Source of the DNA: Candidatus Atribacteria bacterium
GTDB taxonomy: Bacteria > Atribacterota > Atribacteria > Atribacterales > JASGLU01
Assembly: GCA_030156825.1 (NCBI GenBank)
Contig: JASGLU010000006.1
Coordinates: forward strand, 1 to 45,370
Direction of reading: 5' to 3'
DNA: 45,370 nt
In this document: positions 40,593 through 45,370 of the stretch, one piece after another
Numbering within the stretch: position 1 is the first letter of the stretch
Layout of the letters: each line of letters begins with the position of its first letter
Notes under the pieces: model-generated
Seen by the model: the letters and a program-made list of their open reading frames with translations, nothing else
The model's database searches: none
What the model was told of the DNA's origin: nothing
Made by a program: the position numbers and the translations under genes

Positions 40593-42563
40593 GTGAAGAT
40601 AAATAATAATCAGAATGGAAGAATATATCGGAACTTAGGATTTTACCTTTTGTTTCTAATAATTGTTATTTCCTTGGCTACCTCTTTTATGCAAACCGAG
40701 CTCCCTCCGCAAGTAATGACTTACAGCGAGTTTTTAGAGGCAGTGGAAGCAGGAAGAGTAAGCCAGGTAACTATTGTTGAGCGCAATGTTAGTGGGGTTT
40801 TGCGGGATGGTACCCGGTTTGTTACCTATGCTCCGGATGACCCGGAATTAATCCAAATCTTGAGAGGTTCAGGAGTAGAAATAGAAGCTCAGCCTCCGGC
40901 TGAGCCTTCTTGGTGGATTAGGATTTTAGAGTCACTTTTGCCGGTTATCCTGTTGATAGCGATTTGGTTTTTCATGATGCAACAACTTCAAGGTGGAAAT
41001 AGGGTTACTTCTTTTGCCAAAAGCCGAGCCAAATTAGCTGACCCGCAAACAGTTAAGGTAACCTTTAACGATGTGGCCGGTATTGATGAAGTTAAAGAGG
41101 ATCTACAGGAGATAGTGGATTTCTTGAAGACTCCGCGAAAGTTTATGAAAATAGGAGCCCGTATCCCTCGGGGGGTGTTATTATACGGTGCTCCTGGAAC
41201 CGGTAAAACCCTTTTAGCTAAAGCAGTAGCCGGGGAAGCTAAAGTGCCATTTTTCAGTATTAGTGGTTCCGATTTTGTGGAAATGTTTGTGGGAGTTGGA
41301 GCGGCTCGAGTAAGAGACTTGTTTGCCAATGCTAAGAAAAATTCTCCCTGTATTGTTTTTGTGGATGAGCTGGATGCAGTGGGTCGACACCGAGGTGCTG
41401 GATTAGGAGGGGGGCACGATGAACGGGAACAAACTCTCAACCAACTTTTAGTAGAAATGGATGGATTTGATGTAAATCAAGGCGTAATTATTATTGCAGC
41501 TACTAACCGACCGGATATTCTTGACCCGGCTCTTCTCCGCCCTGGTCGATTTGACCGGCAAATTCCGGTTCCCCGACCGGATCTCAATGGCAGAGAGGCC
41601 ATTTTAAGGGTTCATCTTAAAGGTAAACCTTTGGCAGAAGATGTAGATATCAAGGTGCTTGCCCGACGAACTCCGGGATTTGTAGGAGCTGATTTGGCTA
41701 ATTTAGTTAACGAAGCTGCTTTGTATGCTGCCCGGAAAGGAAAAGAAGCTATTCAAATGGAAGATTTTGAAGAAGCGATTGATAAAGTGATAGCCGGTCC
41801 TGAAAGGCGACATATGATTGTTAGCGATCGAGAAAAGAAAATTGTAGCTTATCACGAATCGGGGCATGCCTTAATAGCTAAGGCTTTACCCAATAGCGAC
41901 CCGGTGCATAAGATTTCTATCATTCCTCGGGGAGGAGCCGCCTTGGGTTATACTTTGCAGTTACCGTTGGAAGATCGGTATCTGATTAGCAAAGAAGAGC
42001 TTTTGACCCGACTGGCTATTCTTCTGGGAGGACGGGTAGCAGAAGAAGTAATTTTTAAAGACGTGACCACCGGTGCCCGAGATGACCTTAAAAAAGCTAC
42101 TGAAATCGCCCGGGAGATGGTTTGTGAGTACGGAATGAGCGAGATTTTAGGCCCTCTAACCTTAGGACACAGACACAAAGAAGTTTTTTTGGGGAAGGAT
42201 TTGGCCGAGGATAGAAATTATAGCGAAGAAATTGCCTATGCTATAGATAAAGAGGTCAGATCGATCATTGATCGAGCGTATGACCAGGCCCGGGAGATTA
42301 TAAACACCCATCGGGAAAGGTTAGATGCGTTGGCTCAGGAGCTTATCAATCGGGAAACTTTAGAAAAAGAGGATATTAACCGGATTCTTGGCTTTCCGGA
42401 AAAAGAGGAAGATAACTCAGAATCAAAAGAAGAGACAGATTCGCTGGCTAAAACCGAAGTAGAAATTAGATTACAAAAAGAAGAAGGAGGAGAAAAATCC
42501 GATGAAGGGAAGTTCCCTGAAGGTAGGATTAACCGGGATGACGAGCACAGTAGTAAACGATGA
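40593..42563 (+). CDS. ftsH: ATP-dependent zinc metalloprotease FtsH
   Basis: A 656-aa membrane AAA protease that degrades misfolded and regulatory membrane proteins. It has two membrane segments (residues about 14-30 and 110-130), Walker A GAPGTGKT near 201, Walker [10 protein letters not shown] near 257, the second region of homology near 305-320 and the zinc site HESGH near 425. A charged tail follows (about residues 605-656), in which the next gene already begins (62-base overlap). GTG 40593 has AGGAGG about 12 bases upstream. Confidence 0.97.
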   Translation: MKINNNQNGRIYRNLGFYLLFLIIVISLATSFMQTELPPQVMTYSEFLEAVEAGRVSQVTIVERNVSGVLRDGTRFVTYAPDDPELIQILRGSGVEIEAQPPAEPSWWIRILESLLPVILLIAIWFFMMQQLQGGNRVTSFAKSRAKLADPQTVKVTFNDVAGIDEVKEDLQEIVDFLKTPRKFMKIGARIPRGVLLYGAPGTGKTLLAKAVAGEAKVPFFSISGSDFVEMFVGVGAARVRDLFANAKKNSPCIVFVDELDAVGRHRGAGLGGGHDEREQTLNQLLVEMDGFDVNQGVIIIAATNRPDILDPALLRPGRFDRQIPVPRPDLNGREAILRVHLKGKPLAEDVDIKVLARRTPGFVGADLANLVNEAALYAARKGKEAIQMEDFEEAIDKVIAGPERRHMIVSDREKKIVAYHESGHALIAKALPNSDPVHKISIIPRGGAALGYTLQLPLEDRYLISKEELLTRLAILLGGRVAEEVIFKDVTTGARDDLKKATEIAREMVCEYGMSEILGPLTLGHRHKEVFLGKDLAEDRNYSEEIAYAIDKEVRSIIDRAYDQAREIINTHRERLDALAQELINRETLEKEDINRILGFPEKEEDNSESKEETDSLAKTEVEIRLQKEEGGEKSDEGKFPEGRINRDDEHSSKR

Positions 42564-42903
42564 TAACACAGCTGATCGCTTCGAACCAGGGATGGTTCCA
42601 GCATTTGCTACACCCATGTTGATAGCCCTGATGGATGAAGCGGCTCTCCTGGCGGTACGAAATTATTTACCGCCGGGTTATGTAAGTGTAGGGACTCGCA
42701 TTAGTGTTTCTCATGTGGCCGCCACCCCTAAGGGGATGAAAGTGAGTGCTCGCGCTACTTTGGTAGAGATATATCGGAACCGGTTGGTGTTTGAAGCGGA
42801 AGCTTTTGATGAGATAGAAAAAGTAGGCGAAGGTCGGCTGGAAAGGTTTGTAGTTAACCAAGAGAAGTTTATGAAAAAATTGGAATCAAAGAAAAGGGAT
42901 TAA
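42502..42903 (+). CDS. FlK-like hot-dog thioesterase
   Basis: A 133-aa acyl-CoA thioesterase of the fluoroacetyl-CoA thioesterase (FlK) type. The hot-dog core has the catalytic Thr in [14 protein letters not shown] and the His in VSHVAATP. At the place of FlK Glu50 there is an Asp (8 residues after the Thr and 26 before the His), next to a Glu. ATG 42502 aligns with the FlK N-terminus, so the 62-base overlap with ftsH is real. The substrate is unknown; fluoroacetate is unlikely, a housekeeping acyl-CoA more so. Confidence 0.85.
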   Translation: MKGSSLKVGLTGMTSTVVNDDNTADRFEPGMVPAFATPMLIALMDEAALLAVRNYLPPGYVSVGTRISVSHVAATPKGMKVSARATLVEIYRNRLVFEAEAFDEIEKVGEGRLERFVVNQEKFMKKLESKKRD

Positions 42904-42935
42904 CCTTAATTATCTTAAGCTGGAGATGGTAAGAA

Positions 42936-43655
42936 GTGAGGCAATTTGCTGTTTTTGGTTTGGGAATTTTTGGGAGTAGTATTGCTTTAGCTCTCCATGA
43001 ACAAGGGTTTACGGTTTTAGGAGTGGATATTGAAGAGACCCCGGTAAAAGAATTAGCCGGTAAAATTACCGAAGCGGTTCAAGCGGATACTACTGATGAC
43101 AAAGTTTTAGAAGCCCTGGGGATTAGAAATTTTGATGTGGCTATTGTAAGCATCGGAGATGATATTCAGTCCAGTGTCCTTACCACTATTGCCCTTAAAG
43201 AGCTGGGAGTCCCTTTTATAATTGCTCGGGCCATTAACCGGATGCATGGTAAGATTCTTAGTAAAATTGGGGCTGATCGAATTATTTTTCCGGAGCAGGA
43301 TATGGCACTCAGGGTGGCTAAAACTCTGGCTTTCCCTTATGCTATTAGGACAGAAGAGTTGTTTCCAGGTCACAATATTATTGAAGCTAAATTACCGCCA
43401 GCTTTTTATGGGATTGCTTTGGGGAAATCTCAAATAAGAAATCGGTATGGGATAACGGTAGTGGCGATAAAGCGGGGAGATGATTATTTGGTTTCCCCTC
43501 CGGCGGATGAAGTTTTACAAAAAGGAGACATTGTCTATGTTATTGGTAACGAGCCCCAGCTAAAGAAATTTTTTAAAGAAACTGCCGAAACCAAGGGTAA
43601 GAATGGTAAAATTTTGCTTGAAACGAAAAATCATAGAGTGGGGGCAGCCGGATGA
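42936..43655 (+). CDS. ktrA: KtrA/TrkA-type potassium channel regulatory protein
   Basis: A 239-aa RCK protein. The N-terminal Rossmann domain binds NAD(H) or ATP (GLGIFGSSIALALHEQG) and the C-terminal TrkA_C domain (residues about 140-220) binds a ligand such as cyclic di-AMP in relatives. It controls a Ktr/Trk potassium channel, whose membrane subunit is not in this window. GTG 42936 follows GGAGATGG. The stop overlaps the DUF89 start by four bases. Confidence 0.93.
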   Translation: MRQFAVFGLGIFGSSIALALHEQGFTVLGVDIEETPVKELAGKITEAVQADTTDDKVLEALGIRNFDVAIVSIGDDIQSSVLTTIALKELGVPFIIARAINRMHGKILSKIGADRIIFPEQDMALRVAKTLAFPYAIRTEELFPGHNIIEAKLPPAFYGIALGKSQIRNRYGITVVAIKRGDDYLVSPPADEVLQKGDIVYVIGNEPQLKKFFKETAETKGKNGKILLETKNHRVGAAG

Positions 43656-44506
43656 GGGCTCAATTAGAATGTTTTTGTTGTAATATTAGGCAGGCACAAG
43701 AAGCGGTTGGAATTGCGGGAAAAGATAGAGAAAGTCAATGGTTGGTTTCTCAAAAAGTGTGTCAACTATATGCCGAGGCCGATCCGGCATGGACGCCAGC
43801 TTTTATGACTACTCGTGCCCATGACCTGGCCAAAGCAGTGGCTGGAGTAGAAGATATTTTTTATCAATTAAAAAGACATTACAATCAGCTGGCTCTGAAG
43901 CTTTACCCTCGGCTTAAACAGTTTGTGACGGAAGGGCCAGCGAGTCAACATTTAGAAAGAGCTATTCGGGTGGCTATCGCTGGAAACCTGATTGATTTAG
44001 GGGTTTATCAGGAGATTAAAGCAGAGCAATTACTTAGTGAAGTTGAGCATACCTCCTGGGGAAAGTACCAATTCGACTTATTACAGAAAGAGATTAACGC
44101 TGCCCGGAAAATTGTTTATGTAGGAGACAATGCGGGTGAAGTAGTGTTTGACCGGATTTTACTGGAAGAGATGGATTCCCAGAAAGAGATAGTATTCGTA
44201 ATAAAAGGAGGACCGATTTCTAACGATGCCCTGTTGCAGGATGCACAGGAGGCGGGAATAGAGAAAATTGCTCGCCTGATGACTACTGGCCAGGCAGAGA
44301 TCGGGCTCAGGTTGGAGGCTGCTCCACCAGAGCTGCAGGAATTTTGGGCGCAGGCAGACCTTATTATTTCCAAGGGTCAAGGTAACTTTGAAACCCTGAG
44401 TGAGGCAAAGGGAAATCTATTTTTCCTTCTGAAGGCCAAATGTCTACCGGTAGCCAGAGAGTTAGGAGTTTCCCAAGGGGCGTTGGTACTGCAAAGGAGG
44501 GATTAA
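43652..44506 (+). CDS. DUF89 (ARMT1-like) damage-control phosphatase family protein
   Basis: A 284-aa DUF89 protein of the short bacterial/archaeal subfamily with an N-terminal cysteine set (CFCC) and a later YVGDNAGEVVFD, the metal-binding site, followed by IKGGPISNDAL and ISKGQGNFETL. Relatives are metal-dependent phosphatases that remove damaged sugar-phosphate metabolites. The substrate here is unknown. ATG 43652 overlaps the ktrA stop. Confidence 0.93.
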   Translation: MRAQLECFCCNIRQAQEAVGIAGKDRESQWLVSQKVCQLYAEADPAWTPAFMTTRAHDLAKAVAGVEDIFYQLKRHYNQLALKLYPRLKQFVTEGPASQHLERAIRVAIAGNLIDLGVYQEIKAEQLLSEVEHTSWGKYQFDLLQKEINAARKIVYVGDNAGEVVFDRILLEEMDSQKEIVFVIKGGPISNDALLQDAQEAGIEKIARLMTTGQAEIGLRLEAAPPELQEFWAQADLIISKGQGNFETLSEAKGNLFFLLKAKCLPVARELGVSQGALVLQRRD

Positions 44507-44561
44507 ATTAAAACCGAGAACTGACAAGCTGGAACCAATAAAAATTACCGCCGCCGGTGGA

Positions 44562-44954
44562 GTGGTGGTAAAGAAAGGGCAATCGGGCTGGCAGGTGTTG
44601 TTAGTTCGGAAAAAAGGGGCTGATTTTTGGACTCTTCCCAAAGGTCATGTAGAAAGAAATGAGACGCTTGAGCAGGCGGGTTTGCGAGAGATTGAAGAGG
44701 AAACTGGTTTATCAGTGGAACTGGGAGAGCGGATTGGGAAGATTACTTATGTTTATGTTCGGAATGGACAAGAGTTCCAAGAAACGGTCCACTTTTTTTT
44801 AGCCTGTCAAAAGGAGGGAGAAAAAAGACAAAAAGAGGCCGACCCCCGAGAAATCGCTCAAGTTGGCTGGTTTTCGCCAGGAGAAGCCCTCCGGATTTTA
44901 GGATTTGCTAATGAAAAGGAAATACTCAGAAAAGCCCAGTTACATCTTAAGTAG
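44562..44954 (+). CDS. Nudix hydrolase (start probably further upstream at a non-standard codon)
   Basis: A Nudix hydrolase with the box GHVERNETLEQAGLREIEEETG (shown up to ETG in pieces: GHVERNETLEQ and REIEEETG), which hydrolyses nucleoside diphosphate derivatives. The first usual start is GTG 44562, but the 20 codons before it are open and encode IKITAAGG, a typical first strand of the fold. A strong AAAGGAGGG (44493-44501) stands just upstream of ATT 44502, so translation may begin near 44502 at ATT. With that start the protein would be 150 aa; with 44562 it is 130 aa. Substrate unknown. Confidence 0.88.
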   Translation: MVVKKGQSGWQVLLVRKKGADFWTLPKGHVERNETLEQAGLREIEEETGLSVELGERIGKITYVYVRNGQEFQETVHFFLACQKEGEKRQKEADPREIAQVGWFSPGEALRILGFANEKEILRKAQLHLK

Positions 44955-45058
44955 GGCAAGATGTGCAGCTTATCTCAACGTTAGAGGTAAGCTTAGCCAA
45001 GACTAAGGAAGGTGTTCCCCCTCTTATAGTCGATAGAAACGTTCAAGAATGACGGACA

Positions 45059-45077
45059 CGGAGATGTTTTTTCTCCG
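45059..45077 (+). terminator. possible terminator of the Nudix operon
   Basis: A small hairpin CGGAGA (45059-45064) and TCTCCG (45072-45077) with a 7-base T-rich loop is followed by GGTTTATTTTT. The stem of 6 bp is short, so this is only a moderate candidate. It is about 105 bases after the Nudix stop. Confidence 0.35.
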
Positions 45078-45109
45078 GTTTATTTTTGCCCCCTTTGTTT
45101 TGCTTTTTT

Positions 45110-45370
45110 CCAGGGGTCATTAGGGGGTATTTTCCCCCTAATACTGAGGAAAGCGTTTTTCTTTCCTCAGTTGTCTTTGTTTTTTAAGCTTTTTCTTTAT
45201 ATTTTTCCAGGGGTTATAGGGGGTTTACCCCTTATAGTTCGGTTATAAGGGGGGTAGCGCCCCCATTACTGAGGAAGTGTTCTTCTTCCTCAGTAAGTAT
45301 TTATCTTTTCGTGTTTTATCTTTATGTTTTAGTCTTTCGGGGGTTGATAAGGGGGAGTTCTTTCCCCCCT
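45110..45370. repeat. tandem hairpin repeat units (about 2.3 copies)
   Basis: The pattern begins with CCAGGGGT, followed by G-run/C-run hairpins and a hairpin with ACTGAGGAA. Copy 1: CCAGGGGT 45110, ATTAGGGGG/CCCCCTAAT (45119-45142), ACTGAGGAAAG/CTTTCCTCAGT (45143-45171). Copy 2: CCAGGGGT 45207, TATAGGGG pairs with CCCCTTATA, which can also pair with TATAAGGGG (45228-45252), GGGGG/CCCCC (45250-45264), then TTACTGAGGAAG/CTTCCTCAGTAA (45266-45296). Copy 3 begins near 45337 and is cut by the window end. Stems of 9-12 bp are perfect, and T-rich spacers separate the copies. Confidence 0.7.

Larger units (their letters stand above)
44955..45370. other. non-coding end region with hairpin array
   Basis: No plausible gene occurs in these 416 bases. 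The first 100 are unremarkable. From 45059 on the plus strand is T-rich and carries a run of hairpins described separately. No direct copy of a known insertion sequence end is visible. Confidence 0.6.

Noticed and set aside
40988-41440. Reverse-strand open frame (150 aa) opposite the ftsH ATPase domain
   Set aside because: It is a shadow of the conserved AAA domain. The Ser/Thr/Pro-rich translation is typical of antisense frames.
45110-45370. CRISPR array
   Set aside because: The repeated units are long hairpins with unequal spacing (about 97 and 130 bases), without constant-size unique spacers, and no cas gene is near.

Overview
The window is a gene-dense chromosomal segment from an anaerobic, fermentative bacterium of moderate-to-low GC content (judged by eye, not computed). 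The clues are a multi-subunit NAD(H)-linked [FeFe]-hydrogenase cluster, the abundance of GTG and TTG starts, and gene orders familiar from Clostridia-like genomes: mreC-mreD-PBP2-rodA, radical SAM/DUF2344-rng-rplU-rpmA-obg-proBA-nadD-yqeK-LCP-rsfS, rpsF-ssb-rpsR-yybS-rplI-dnaB, and tRNA-Met-tilS-hpt-ftsH. Ribosomal protein L27 lacks the cleavable N-terminal extension of typical Firmicutes, and no Prp protease gene lies between rplU and rpmA. A Firmicutes-like but separate lineage such as Atribacterota is therefore possible, but I cannot prove it from this window.

Layout. 1-8559: hydrogenase cluster with NuoE-like, anti-sigma/histidine-kinase-like ATPase, thioredoxin-fold ferredoxin, a NuoF-GltD fusion, a second NuoE, a second NuoF and the H-cluster subunit HydA. 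It looks able to link H2, ferredoxin, NAD(H) and, through the GltD part, NADP(H). 8585-11548: RuvX/YqgF-like protein, AMMECR1 and its partner radical SAM enzyme (no Memo gene), and an ApbE lipoprotein. 11545-15670: cell elongation genes mreC, mreD, PBP2 and rodA. 15652-26312: B12-type radical SAM protein and its DUF2344 partner, RNase E/G, L21, L27, Obg, proline synthesis (proB, proA), NAD synthesis (nadD), yqeK, an LCP cell-wall ligase and rsfS. 26476-28945: metK and ahcY (SAM supply and recycling). 29004-32790: rpsF-ssb-rpsR-yybS-rplI-dnaB. 32847-34508: hom and a small zinc-ribbon protein.

34513-37258 is the only minus-strand block: a mannose-6-phosphate-isomerase-like cupin, a GT4 glycosyltransferase and a six-hairpin glycosidase-like protein, driven by a consensus promoter. 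A 374-base divergent control region separates it from a metallo-beta-lactamase gene (37633-38466), which has its own promoter and a Rex-like palindrome. 38524-44954 carries tRNA-Met(CAT), tilS, hpt, ftsH, an FlK-like thioesterase, a KtrA/TrkA protein, a DUF89 protein and a Nudix hydrolase. The last 400 bases hold no gene but a series of strong, mutually overlapping hairpins in a repeated pattern that runs off the window end.

Most interesting: the fused NuoF-GltD flavoprotein within a duplicated NuoE/NuoF hydrogenase cluster, the terminal hairpin array, probable non-ATG/GTG/TTG starts for dnaB (CTG) and the Nudix gene, and the regulatory structures of the minus-strand glycan operon.
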